A stretch of 64,000 nucleotides of DNA, taken from Coenobita brevimanus. Its lineage: Eukaryota > Arthropoda > Malacostraca > Decapoda > Coenobitidae. Numbering within the stretch: position 1 is the stretch's first letter; each line of letters opens with the position of its first letter. Below are positions 40,839 to 51,884 of this stretch, piece after piece. The position numbers and the translations under genes were made by a program. Location: the NCBI GenBank assembly GCA_032717465.1, contig CM064669.1, positions 44,590,035 to 44,654,034 of the forward strand. Reading direction: 5' to 3'. The notes beneath the pieces are model-generated. The model saw only the letters and a list, made by a program, of their open reading frames with translations. It had not been told where the DNA came from and searched no databases.

Positions 40839-41530
40839 AGCTCGAAGGGTTAAGTACAGCCTCCTTTATTTCCCTCAGTATAAGAGAGTCTTTCCAAGTG
40901 GTAAAAAGGAAAAAAGTCTGGAGCTAACACAAGTGTATTAAATAAGTCATCGTGGTACTGAAAAGGTTAACTCCTTTAACGTCATGACATAATTTTACTG
41001 TATTTTTGCTGCTGTCTGGATGTTTTATTTAGTTTAAGAAGAACCTTAGCTATACGATAAACATCTTCTGTCCAATGTACTTTTCAGTGTTTGTTCTTTC
41101 CACACAGACGAATTTACTCAGCTTCGGGAATTATGTCTAGCAGTGTTGGGTGTAGGGAAGGCTGCATCAAACTCATCCACTTGGGAAAGTGTTCCCAATG
41201 CTGAGTCAAATGGTCTGGTGGAAGAAAGAAAAATGCAAAAGATATCATAGGTTTAAAAAGGTTAGATTATTTGTAATTTTGTTTTTCATTCCCATCTCTG
41301 GGACTGGACGCTGACCAATTATGATGAGCTTTAGGATGTAATTTTTTTATTCTAATTTTTGGTCTTGCTTTCACCAGTGTATTTACTCGGCTTGGGGCAT
41401 ATTTGTATTAGTTTATGAATTATTGAAGGCTATTTGTAACACCTTTAGTTCGAAATTTTTTACTAAGTGGAGTAAAATCGGGTTAAAAGTGTTAAAAGTA
41501 ACGTCCTGTACCTGTACCAACCCCATTAGT
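40839..41530. mobile_element. Cluster of TTAA element copies
   Basis: AAGGGTTAAGTACAGCCTCC, AAGTCATCGTGGTACTGAA with AAGGTTAACTCC, TTTAACGTCATGACATAA, GCTGCTGTCTGGATGTTTTA and AAGTGGAGTAAAATCGGG show arms and TTAA termini of at least three copies in mixed orientation. Confidence 0.6.
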
Positions 41531-42073
41531 CGTTATTTCTTATTCATTCGCGACGTTGACGTCGTAGTTTATTACGTTTGATGGTTCCTGACGATTGTAT
41601 TCAGCTTTATGGAGACGTGTTGTAGTGAACGGGTTACTGATGGCTGTCTTGTAGTGAATGGGTTACTGATGGCTGTCTTGTAGTGAACGGGTTACTGATG
41701 GCTGTCATGTAGTGAACGGGTTACTGATGGCTGTCATGTAGTGAACGGGTTACTGATGGCTGTCTTGTAGTGAACGGGTTACTGATGGCTGTCTTGTAGT
41801 GAATGGGTTACTGATGGCTGTCTTGTAGTGAACGGGTTACTTGAACGGGTTACTTATGGCTGTCTTATAGTGAACGGGTTACTTATGGCTGTCTTGTAGT
41901 GAACGGGTTACTTATGGCTGTCCTATAGTGAACAGGTTACTTATGGCTGTCTTGTAGTGAACGGGTTACTTATGGCTATAACCCTTCCAGTTGGAAAAGT
42001 CTCTGTCAAGCAGAGTAACATGTGTGGGGGTAGGAGGAATAAGATAAATACGTCATGGAAATAAAGAGGTTAA
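41531..42073. mobile_element. TTAA element with amplified centre
   Basis: The left arm (CCTGACGATTGTATTCAGC near 41,587-41,605) leads to GGAGACG-GTTGTAGTGAACGGGTTA, which then repeats in tandem to 41,979. The sequence leaves the array as TATGGCTATAACCCTTCCAG and GGAAAAGTCTCTG, then TAAATACGTCATGGAAATAAA and GAGGTTAA (TTAA 42,070-42,073). The order is the same as in unexpanded copies such as 3,920-4,060. Confidence 0.7.
41622..41979 (+). repeat. 29-bp minisatellite, ~12 copies
   Basis: Unit: GTAGTGAACGGGTTACTGA followed by TGGCTGTCTT. Late units change CTGATGG to CTTATGG, so variants are clustered, and one partial unit occurs near 41,842. The unit corresponds to the centre of the TTAA palindromic element. 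Confidence 0.96.
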
Positions 42074-42658
42074 CCTGTTCAGTATCCTGACGACGCCTTT
42101 ATTTGCTCCTGTTACTTGCGGCCGGGTTTATCCAGCTTGGCAGAGACGTCTGGTAGTAAAGGTCGTGAAATTCTTTCCTACTACGAGGCTTTCCATAACT
42201 TAGTAAAATGGTCCGGCAGTAGCAAGCAGTAAGTATTGATGCCATGACAGTGAAGGGTAATGATGCTATGGCAGTGAAGGGTAATGATGCCATGGCAGTG
42301 AAGGGTAATGATGCCATGGCAGTGAAGGGTAATGATGCCATGGCAGTGAAAGGTAATGATGCCATGGCAGTGAAAGGTAATGATGCCATGGCAGTGAAAG
42401 GTAATGATGCCATGGCAGTGATGGGTAATGATGCCATGGCAGTGAAGGGTAATGATGCCATAGCAGTGAAGGGTAATGATGCCATGACAGTGAAGGGTAA
42501 TGATACCATGACAGTGAAGGGTAATAATGCCATGACTGAAGGAGTTAAGATGAAAGGTGATGATGCCATGACAGTGAAGAGTGATGATGTCATCACAATG
42601 AAGGGTAATGATACCATGACAGTGAAGGGTGATGATGCCATGGCAGTGAAGGGGTTAA
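42070..42658. mobile_element. TTAA element with amplified right end
   Basis: It starts TTAACCTGTTCAGTATCCTG, has arms TTACTTGCGGCCGGGTTTATCC and TTAGTAAAATGGTCCGGCAG with the AGCAAGCAGTAAGTATTGATG lead-out, and finally ends AGTGAAGGGGTTAA. Between lead-out and end, the terminal phrase GATGCCATGRCAGTGAAGGG is repeated about 17 times. The TTAA at 42,070 is shared with the copy to its left. Confidence 0.72.
42238..42658 (+). repeat. 24-bp minisatellite, ~17 copies
   Basis: Unit GATGCCATGGCAGTGAAGGG plus TAAT. Inner units are nearly identical, and right-hand units vary (CCATGACAG, TCATCACAATG, GAAGAGTGATGATG). As 24 is divisible by three, an 8-residue repeat stays open for 139 codons, which I do not treat as a gene. 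Confidence 0.96.
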
Positions 42659-42834
42659 GGTAATTAAATTGGTCTAGAGACAGCAGGAGTAAAATATAGA
42701 CGCCATTTTATTAGGGGGTTTGACAATGAATACGGTGGTTTTGTCTAACGCAGAATGAATAGCCTGGTGGTTGAAAGAAATATACCGGTAGAGTAATGCA
42801 GACGTTATCGTACAGAAGGGGTTAAAATGGTCAT

Positions 42835-43022
42835 TTAACCCTGCAAACCCATGACGTACTATTTTATTTTGTTTACACTATGTTCAGACTTTTGAAACTG
42901 GAGGGTTAGAGAGTTTTTTTTTTTACCCATTTGCTACAAAGGGCCTTCACCAAGCTTAATAAAATCGTGTGGAGGTTGCAAGAATAAACCAGTAGAACGT
43001 GTCAGCTGATTGCAGAAGTTAA
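42835..43022. mobile_element. TTAA palindromic element, best single copy
   Basis: TTAA bounds both ends (42,835-42,838 and 43,019-43,022). The left end reads TTAACCCTGCAAACCCATG and the right end, on the other strand, TTAACTTCTGCAATCAGCTG, so both share TTAAC, TGCAA and a downstream GACGT or GACACGT. The right arm AAGCTTAATAAAATCGTGTGG is followed by GCAAGAATAAACC. No coding capacity. TTAA target preference with CCC next to it is typical of piggyBac-type elements, so I infer a piggyBac-like MITE. Confidence 0.65.
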
Positions 43023-43880
43023 AGCGAGATGTTCAGTCCTTTTTTTCTTTAATAAATGGAATATGGAATTGCATATAGGTGGTTAGGCCATATGGAACGA
43101 ATGCAATGGGAGAGTTTATGAGAGCGAGGTCCTTGGAAAAAGAGGAGGCGGCGGATAGAGGGGAAGATTGGGAGAAGAGGTTGGGTGCTGTATATGGGAG
43201 TGTATGAGGGAGGGTAGTGGATATGGGAGTGTATGAGGGAGGATGGTGTATGAGGGAGGATGGTGTATGTGGGAGTGTATGAAGGAGGGTGGTGTAATAG
43301 TATATGGGAGTGTCTGAGGGACGGTGATCTATGGGGGAGGGCGATGTATGAGGGAGGGTTTGATGGAGGGTGGTGTGTGAGAGTATATGAGGGAAAGTAG
43401 TGTATGAGGAGCGTTGGTGTATGAGAGAGGCTGGTGTGGTATAAGAGGGAGCATAATAGGGAAGGTGATGTATGAGAGAAAGTGATGCATCATTGAAGGT
43501 GATGAAGTTCAAGAGTTTGCAATATTGTGGAAGGTAAAGGAGTGTATGTAAGAGGGAAGGAGTGTATTGGGAGGGTGGTGGTCATCATGGAATGTTGGGA
43601 GTTTTGAGTGAGTGTATGAGGAAGTGTATGGGGGAGGGTCTGAGTCGGACGGGGTATCGTATATTGTGGGGGAGTATATGAGCGTGTACGAGGGAGGGTG
43701 ATGAGGAAGTGTATGAAGGAAGATGGAGTATGAGGTATGGTGGTATATGGAGGGTGTATGAAGGTATGAGGTGCGTGAGGAAGGATGGTGTATGGGGAAG
43801 GGTAGTGTGAAGGAGGTGTGGGGGGCTGTGAAAGGACTGGGGAGGAGGTGGGCAGTGAGAGGAATTGGAGGGGAGGAGAG
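43023..43880 (+). repeat. GTGTATGAGGGAGGG-rich tract
   Basis: Irregular tandem words such as GTGTATGAGGGAGG and GGTGTATGGG over 800 bp. Antisense frames (43,033-43,512 and 43,490-44,058) are Pro/Thr/Ser/His-rich by composition. No gene recognised. Confidence 0.85.
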
Positions 43881-44841
43881 GCGTTGAAATTATTTGGATG
43901 GGATAAAGGCGGTGAGAGGAAGGAATTGTGGGAGGATGCTGATTGGAAGTTATGTCTTGGGAAGGGACACAAATCAGTAGGAACAGTATGGGGGTGGAGG
44001 GGGAAGCGTGATGCTGCGGTGGAGTGTTAGGGTGGAGTGGGGTGGTTGATAGTGCCATGACGCGTGTGACGTTGACGTAGGTAGAAGAGGCTTGGTTGGG
44101 GAAAGTGATGTGAGGGTGCTGAGTGGAGTCGGGTTTTAATGTTCAAAGGCTGATTTCTGGGTCAGTGGAAATATAATGGATTTCATATATGAATCTGAAA
44201 TAGATTGAGTTAGATGGAGTGGGATTCCTGGGAGAGTAGAGGAGTAGGTAACGAGAGATGGGAAGAAGGGGACAGTGGTAATGCTTTAGAGTGACGACGT
44301 GACTGAATTGTGTGTGTGTGTGTGTGCCCAAGAGGTGATTGCGTGGATGGTTGGATGGGGGAGTAGGTGAGGTATGAAATACAGTGACTTGGAAACAGTT
44401 TCTAATAATATCTCGTTCAGTGCAATTGGACTATTTTCATAATAATATCTCGTTCAGTGCAATTGGACTATTTTCATTTGAATATTGCAACATATATACG
44501 ATCTTTTCAGCTTAGAAGACCTCCCTCGTTGTAAAGGGATTAAGGTAAAGGAAGGATACAATCAGGTTTGAACGAAGAGAGGTGGTCGGGCCGGGGGTGG
44601 GGGCGAAGGGGGTTAGAATTTTCCATGTGAGCAAAGTGGGGGAAGGGGATAAAAGTGAGGGTGTCAAACGCTGTACCTCTGACATGGTTGGATTAATACC
44701 GTTGACAGCCTTGACAAGTTGATGTATTGGATTTGCCGACGACTTGACACTTGAGGGAATATTTAGGAAACGGCACAGAATGAGAAGGGAGACGAGGGAA
44801 GGAATGGGTTGTTGTGTGCGGCTATGGGGTTGTGTGGCTGT
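43881..44841. other. No gene; direct 43-bp duplication
   Basis: G-rich then mixed. At 44,402-44,444 and 44,439-44,478 the phrase AATAATATCTCGTTCAGTGC and then AATTGGACTATTTTCAT is duplicated in tandem. A GT run lies at 44,311-44,327. Confidence 0.55.
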
Positions 44842-45119
44842 GTGGTTGTGGTATGATGGTTGTACTGTTGTGTGGTTGTGGTACGATGGTTATAGTGTTG
44901 TGTGGTTGTGGTATGATGGTTGTAGTATTGTGTATTTGTGGTATGATGGTTATAGTGTTGTGTGGTTGTGGTATGATGGTTATAGTGTTGTGTGGTTGTG
45001 GTTTGATGGTTATAGTGTTGTGTGGTTGTGGTATGATGGTTATAGTGTTGTGTGGTTGTGGTATGATGGTTGTGATGTTGTGTGGTTGTGGTATAATGGT
45101 TATAGTGTTGTGTGGTTAT
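44842..45119 (+). repeat. 30-bp minisatellite, ~9 copies
   Basis: Unit GTGGTTGTGGTATGATGGTT plus ATAGTGTTGT, with TGTAGTATTGT and similar variants. The 30-bp length keeps a 10-residue repeat open in several frames. Confidence 0.96.
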
Positions 45120-45479
45120 AATAATGTAGGTTGTATTGGTGGTTTGGGTGGTGGCGCTTTGTGGTTGTAGTGAAAGGGGTGATGGTGGGGATGTTGTGTG
45201 GTAGTGGTGGTGGTGGCGATGCTGTGTGGTAGTGGTGGTGCTCTGTGGTTGTGGCAGTTCTGTGTAGTTGTAGTGGAGCTGTATAGTTGTGTAGTTGTAT
45301 TGGTAGTGATGGTGTTGTCTGATTGTGGTGATACTGTGTAGCTGCGGTGGTGCTGTGTGATTGTGATGATTGTGTGGTTGTGGTGGTGGTGTTTAATTGT
45401 TGTTGTGGTGTGCAGTAGCGGTGGCGGTGTTGTGTTGTAGTTGTCGTGGTGGTGATGCTGTGTGGTTGTGGTGGTATTG
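45120..45479 (+). repeat. GTGGTTGTGGTGGTG-rich tract
   Basis: Loose TGG-rich continuation of the minisatellite with no fixed unit length. Confidence 0.85.
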
Positions 45480-45865
45480 TTTTACGGTTATGGTTGGCGT
45501 GCTAGGGATTGTAATGATGATGATGTGTGATTGTGGTGGTAATGGTGTTTTACACTTGCGGTTATGTTTGGCGTGCTAGTGTTGTATGGTAGTTGTTGTG
45601 GTGTTGATGCTGTGTGGTTGTGGTGGTAATGTTTTACACTTACGGTTATCGTTGGTGTGCTAGTGATGGTAATGGTGATGCTTCATGGTAGTGGTGATGT
45701 GTGGTCGTGGTGGTAATGGTGTTTTACATGTGGTTATGGTTGGCGCGCTTGTGTTGTATGGTAGTTATCGTGGTTGTGATGCAGTGTGTTTATGGTGGTA
45801 ATGGTGTTTTACATGTGGTTATGGTTGGCGTGCTAGTGATGGTAATGATGCTGCGTGGTAGTGGT
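45480..45865 (+). repeat. ~70-90 bp tandem repeat, 5 copies
   Basis: TTTTAC followed by GGTTATGGTTGGCGTGCTAG starts at about 45,480, 45,549, 45,631, 45,722 and 45,807, with GTGGTGGTAATGGTG-type spacers. Spacing is about 69, 82, 91 and 85 bp. Confidence 0.85.
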
Positions 45866-46270
45866 GGTGGTGCGTAGTATCATCATGTGCGAGGTGGAAA
45901 AGATTGATGATGCATCAGCGTAGCAATTTTATTTGCATAAACAGTTCGGTTATCATAATTACTCCATCCCTTAATCTTCCACAATTTCATTAACCTTTGT
46001 AAACAGTTACGGAGTTTTTGTTGTGGCTATGTTTGTTAAATATTCCTGCTTTATCGAATCCCACCGCAAACAGCACCATCTTCACTAATGCGAAGGCTTA
46101 AAGTTTGTAAACTTCGTCGCTAAAAGATTAATTAACGATATGAACTAAAAAAATGTGAGCCATTTTTTGCTGTAAGGTGTCTTAACATATCACATTTCAA
46201 AAGCTGAATGTCCTAGGCGGAGGGAAAATATGTCTGTCCTGGATCTGTAATTTGTGTAGAAGAAAGAATG
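45866..46270. other. No gene seen
   Basis: AT-rich sequence without recognised repeats. No frame worth naming. Confidence 0.4.
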
Positions 46271-47035
46271 ACAGCGCTGCTTTACTCCTTGGCTGCTGTG
46301 GGATTCTTTTATATGAATAAAATCATCGGGTGGTGGTTGGAATGAAATACAACTCTCTTAATTACCCGTCAAAATGGCCATCGTAACAGTTTTTAATTTT
46401 TGCTGCTACAATGATTTTCATAACCCGAACGAAATTGTCTGACGTAAGCCAGAATTATGTATAATATTTCTACATCACCGGTGAATGAAATCGTCTGGCG
46501 TTTGGTGAAATTGCGTATCAGAGTTGTCCCCACCATGCGAGGTTTAGTGGTGACAGTTTTAACATTCAGGCTCCTCGCACTCCTTCACAAGATTAAAGTC
46601 GTCTGGCGTTAACGGAAATAAGACACTGATGTTGTTCCTACCGTAAGGGAGTTAGGCTGGCAGTTACTGTTAGTCTTAAGTGTTCTACAAGTACTCAACA
46701 GCGGACGGTGTTATATGTACTGTACGTTCTCGATTCCTCTGCCTGGTGAACAGGGACACGAGGGAAACAAACTATTGAGACCTTTCTACAAATTTGTGGT
46801 CCCATCATACCATCATCGATAAATTTGTTTCCAAAGCTTTCAAGCTTATACTCCTTCAGCCAGTGACTTCATTTATATATTGCTGCTGATACCTTCCGAC
46901 GAATTTCCTAATCTCATTGGACGTGTTAGGTATAGCCTTCAACTCCCTGTTTACTTAAGTGCTCCCCTAAACGGAATGAAGGCGTTCGGTAGCAGCAAGA
47001 CAAAAGTAACGTACTTAGGCTGAAGATGTTTTAAG
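46271..47035. mobile_element. Cluster of TTAA element fragments
   Basis: ATGAATAAAATCATCGGGTGG, GGTGAATGAAATCGTCTGGCG (46,482-46,502), AAGATTAAAGTCGTCTGGCG (46,591-46,610), then CTTCCGACGAATTTCCTAATC and CGGAATGAAGGCGTTCGGTAG all match the arms. Most are in right-arm orientation, spaced 100-170 bp apart. Confidence 0.6.
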
Positions 47036-47528
47036 TCAAAATCTAACCGTGCCTCTCATATAGCGACCTTACATACGGTTATTTTTGGGATGCCACTTGC
47101 GTTAGATAGTTTTATATATCAAGTACATATTTATGTATTTTGAGTTTTGCATCTTGTATTTATTATTGTGTACAGGCCTACTTCCCATATGCTTAGGAAT
47201 AATACCGCGAAGGAGAAGGCAAACCGCACATATTTCACAACAATTTCTGGAGCCCCTGACGAAGCTAAAACGTGCTTGGTTTCTCTGTCAAGCCTAACAG
47301 CACTCAGTGATGTGGGATGCAGGCTAAACAAATCAATTAATCATAAGTGTCGTATAAGTAATCGTCGGTACTTATGGGCTTGCCTTCCCCTTTGTGGTTC
47401 AAGCTGTGAGAAGACGGCCGTATATGCCACGAATTATTTACTTATGTTTAATTAGTCTGTCTCACTTTCCAGGTACGTACAGACTACGGCAGGTGTACAC
47501 AGGCGTTATTGTAAGTACTGGCTTTGAT

Positions 47529-47530
<2 letters not shown>
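47036..47530. other. No gene confirmed; ordinary-composition interval
   Basis: One of the few stretches lacking obvious repeats. Frames of 102 codons on plus (47,147-47,455) and 66 on minus (47,131-47,331) overlap each other. I recognise neither, and no splice or promoter signal is convincing. Confidence 0.35.

Positions 47531-47608
<78 letters not shown>
47531..47608. repeat. (CA)n microsatellite
   Basis: Uninterrupted CA tract of 78 bp. Confidence 0.99.
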
Positions 47609-47610
<2 letters not shown>

Positions 47611-47970
47611 CATATATATCTGGTAACTTACCAGTATATATTTTGTATATGTTGCATATACAGTAAGTACACCCACCAAACTAAGTTCCAATAGATTTTC
47701 CTAGTCTGGAATTGAGAACGCTACTCTAAATACATTGATAAATTCCCTTCTGCCTTTTTCACAATATTGCACAATGAGGAATTTATCCATTATTCTCGTT
47801 TGTCTGAAGATTTATTGTTTCAGTTTAGTGAAACGTAACCAAAGTATAAACTGGAGTAATCCGTGCTGCAGATGGCACGACCTTTCCTCAGTGAGGGCGC
47901 CAAATTTTAAGAAGCCATTCAGGTGATTTATCATGATTGTTCGACATATCAGCACCAGTTAGACGTGGGG
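47609..47970. other. No gene seen
   Basis: AT-rich interval between the CA tract and the 30-bp minisatellite; no recognised feature. Confidence 0.4.
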
Positions 47971-48417
47971 GTAGGATTATGGAGGGTGGGTGGTTGAAGG
48001 GTAGGATTGTGGAGGGTGGATGGGTGATGGGTAGGATTGTGGAGGGTGGGAGAGTGAGGGGTAGGATTGTGGGGGATGGGTGGGTGAAGGATAGGATTGT
48101 GGAGGGTGGATGGATGAGGGGTAGGATTGTGGAGGGTGGATGGGTGAGGGGTAGGATTGTGGAGGGTGGGAGTGAGGGGTAGAATTGTGGAGGGTGGGAG
48201 TGAGGGGTAGGATTGTGGAGGGTGGGTGAGGTGTAGGATTGTGGGGGGTGGCTGGGTGAGGGGTAGGATTGTGGAGGGTGGCTGGGTGAGAGGTAGGATT
48301 GTGAAGGGTGGGTGGGTGAGAGGTAGGATTGTGGAGGGTGGGTAGGTGAGGGGTAAGATTGTGGAGGGTGGGTAGGTGAGGGGTAGGATTGTGGAGGGCG
48401 GGTGCGTGGGTGAGGGG
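47971..48417 (+). repeat. 30-bp minisatellite, left part, ~15 copies
   Basis: Unit GTAGGATTGTGGAGGGTGGG plus TGGGTGAGGG with small variants. It ends in mid-unit at GTGAGGGG (48,417), where the LINE 3' end begins. The next base of the unit would be the T of TAGGATTG, which is how the right part resumes at 53,690. The long antisense Pro/Thr/His-rich frame is a periodicity artefact. Confidence 0.96.
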
Positions 48418-48687
48418 CAGGAGGCCGGTTGGCCCATACTAGGCAGCTCCTAGAAGAGTAAGTGAACTACTAGAATGAGATAAGGATAGCAAAGAAGAAG
48501 GCTTTCCCCCGCCCTCTAAACCCTCCAGCCGAAGCCGGCAGGAAAAAGTCAGAAAGAACACGACGCAGTACAGAAAAACTGGCATGGACATTTTACAGGA
48601 AAGTGTGAAAGGAGAATAGAGACTATCATAGTGTAACCTGAAAAGGAAAAATTTTGAATTAGTATTGGTTATAAGATTTTCTTTTTT

Positions 48688-51600
48688 CTATATCCACCCC
48701 TTATTTGTCATATGCTTATCTATCCTATGCTTGAAACTCTCAATGGAAGAGACAGCAACTACTTTACTAGGTAACTTATTCCATTCTTCTACTACTGTAT
48801 TACCAAACCAATTTCTACCTATTTCCTTATTGAAACGGAATTTTTCTAGTTTGAAACCATTATTTCTAGTTCTATCCTGTATGCTCACTTTAAGTGCCTT
48901 ACTAATATCTCCCTTATTTATACCTTTCATCCACTTTAACACCTCAATTAAGTCGCGAATGCAGACTTAGTCTTTTCAGTCTGTCTTCATATGACAGATT
49001 CCGGACGTCATGTATCATTTTTGTCATTCTTCTCTGTACATTTTCTAACGAGTTAATATCCATTCTATAGTAAGGACACCAAAATTGTAGTGCGTAGTCT
49101 AAATGTGGCCTTACTAATGCTAGATAAAGTTTCAGTATTACTTTTGATAATCTATTGCTCACGCTTCTCGAAATAAATCCTAGGACCCTATTTGCTTTAT
49201 TTCTCGCATTAATACGCTGTTACCTTGGTTTAAGGTCGTTACTAACCATAACTCCTAGATCTCTTTCTCATTCCGATTTGCTAATTTCTTTGTTATCTAA
49301 GCTGTATTTAGTGTCTCCAGTGGTCTTGCCTACGTTAAGTACTTTACATTTTTCAACGTTAAATTCCATTTGCTAAGTTTTAGACCATTTGGACAATGTA
49401 TCGAGGTCTTTTTGTAAATTATGGCAATCGTCAGTCGAGTTAATGATACGCCCTATTTTTGTATCGTCGGCAAATTTGCTGATGCTGCTATTGACTCCTA
49501 AGTCTAGATCATTTATATATATATAATAAATAATAAGGGACCGCGTACTGAACCCTGTGGTACACCGCTAGTTACTAATCCCCAGTCCGACTTAGTTCCA
49601 TTTATTAATACTCTCTGCTTTCGTCCATTCAGCCAGGATTCTATTCATTTTAAGATATCGCCGTCTATACCGTGTGCTCGAACCTTTCTAACTAACCTTT
49701 CGTGTGGGGCCCTGTCAGAAGCTTTACTAAAGTCCAGATAAATAACATTGTAAACTTTATCGCTGTCTACTGCCTTACAGACCTCCGAGTAGAATGACAA
49801 GTTTGTGAGGCAGAATCGTCCTTGCCTGAATCCGTACTGACTTTCGTTTATAAGATTGAATCTTTCTAAGTGTTCTCTAATCTTATTTGCCAAAATTGAC
49901 TCTTAACATTTTTCCTGCTATTGACGTTAGACTTATCGGACGATAATTCGACGCAGCTGATTTATCACCCTTTTTAAAGATGGACACTACATTTGCAGTC
50001 TTCCACGCCTGTGGAACTTCTCCTGAGCTTAAAGAGTCATTAAATTATGTTAAAAGTGGCTGACATAATTCTTCTTTGGTTTCATTTATAATTTTTGCAT
50101 ATATATCGTCCGTACCATGCGATTTTTGAGGTTTTAACTTATTAATTTCTTTCAATACATCCTCCTTACTAATGGTTATTTTACTAAGAATATTTTCCGT
50201 ATTCTCATCATAAATATTTGGTGCTTGAGGGACCAGGTCTAGGTTTTCCTTGGTGAATACTGATATGAAATAATTATTTAGGATGGAGCACATTTCTTTA
50301 TTTTCACTGGTAATGTCACCTGATTCTGTTCTGAGTGGTCCTATCCTCTCTTTATTTTTCGTACGGTACATTTGATAAAAACCCTTGGGGTTTTCTTTTG
50401 ATTCACTAGCAACCTTAATTTCATAACGTCTCTTTGCTTTTCTTATCTCCCTCTTTACTTCTCTATTTAAAATCGTGTACCGGTTACGTAAGTGCTCCTC
50501 TCCACGTTTTATTTTTCTGTATATTCCTTTCCTTTGGCCTATGAGAGATTTTAATCCGTTGTTTAACCATCTTGGTTCTGAATTATTCGTTCTAAACGGT
50601 TTTGAAGGGATATATCTATCTTGGCCTCCGTGTATTACATTTATTAACTCGTTATACTTCTCACTGGTCAAACGTCTGCTTGGTACTGGAGCTGAGTTAA
50701 TTCCCATCACCTGGACTACACTCCCATCCACCACCTCCCCCTTCACAGACACCTGACGGACATTCCCACGTGTTTCCTGCCCTTCCCCTATGACCTGGGG
50801 TTCCCACTGACCTGGCATTCCCTCAAATAGCTAATCTCCCTGTGGAATACCATTCGAAAATAAGCTGTTAAGCCATCGAAATCTCCTAGACGAAAATTAG
50901 GAACGGTGGAGGTATTTTCAGTGGAACAGACATCCCAAATAAATTTGAACTTTATTTCTTCATGATCGCTATTACCAAGTCGTCCACCAACCTCTATATC
51001 ACTAATGATATTTTCTGTATTAGCTAAAACCAAATCTAGTATATTATTACCTCTGGTGGGCTCCCTGATATACTGATAAAGGAAATTATCCTGTACTACC
51101 TCTAGAAATTCCTCTGACTCTGCATCTCCTGTCTGATTTCTCCAATCAGTCCTTGTCAGATTAAGGTCCCCTACAATTATTACTAAGCTGGATTGTGATG
51201 CTTTCCTAATTTCCTCCCAGAGGTATTTACTATCAGCTTTACTTAATTTCGGAGATCTGTAAATTGCTCCTAAGATTAATTTCTCCCTATTGTTACTAAT
51301 TTCAACCCAGACACTTTCTGTGTCCCTATTTACTTTAATGTCTGCTTTATTGTAACATTTTAATGAATCATTTACATAAATAGCTACCCCTCCCCCCTTT
51401 CTTCCCTGACGGTTTGACACAAAAATATTATAGCCTTTTATCTGATATTGTGCTAAAAATTCTCGAGTGTCTGTATTCATCCAAGTTGCACTAATAACGG
51501 CAATGTCTATTTTCTCTGTACAAATTAAAGCCCTCAGTTCATCCATTTTATTACGTAAACTCCGGCTGTTTGTGTAGTACACTTTCAGATTATTACTAGT

Positions 51601-51735
51601 AGTTATGCCTCTACTTTGGCATTTACTGTTATTTATTTTATTACTAACTGGGAAAGTCTTTACTTTACTAATATAACAATTTTTTGTACTATCCCTGATC
51701 GCCCTTCTATCATCGCTTGTTCTGTCATCTATCAT
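48688..51735 (-). pseudogene. LINE ORF2: endonuclease plus reverse transcriptase, broken
   Basis: The N-terminal part (51,735-50,788) is an endonuclease/exonuclease/phosphatase domain: YTNSRSLRNK, then VISATWMN where the family normally has a Glu in place of the Ala, VGDLNLTRTDW, and NSDHEEI near the end. A frame change near 50,800 leads into a linker and the start of the reverse transcriptase (50,818-50,045). Further blocks are ESQYGFRQGR, YLDFSKASDRAPHERL, SGVPQGS and the catalytic FADD (49,463-49,474), then LVRPHLDYALQFWCPYY and a C-terminal WNKLPSKVVAV. A stop near 50,043, frame changes near 49,900 and 48,940, and further stops break the frame at least five times. Its former role was target cleavage and primed reverse transcription. 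Confidence 0.88.
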
Positions 51736-51884
51736 CGTCTGCTCAATTTGAGGTGCCTAAGTGGATGTATCTACGCTAATGGTTGAACTTTTGTTCTTAA
51801 TTTTGCAAGTCTTGATGCATCTATCCAAACATGGTAATAATGATTTCTGAGTGTAGTTGCTGCAACTTCCTGTACACCTACTTC

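Noticed and set aside
42244..42663. 139-codon frame with an 8-residue repeat
   Set aside because: The repeat unit is 24 bp, so any stop-free frame stays open. The antisense strand is also open. No unique sequence, promoter or splice signal supports a gene.
47971..48417. Interstitial telomere-like repeat
   Set aside because: GTAGGATTGTGGAGGG contains AGGATTG but not the arthropod TTAGG or the TTAGGG unit in tandem.
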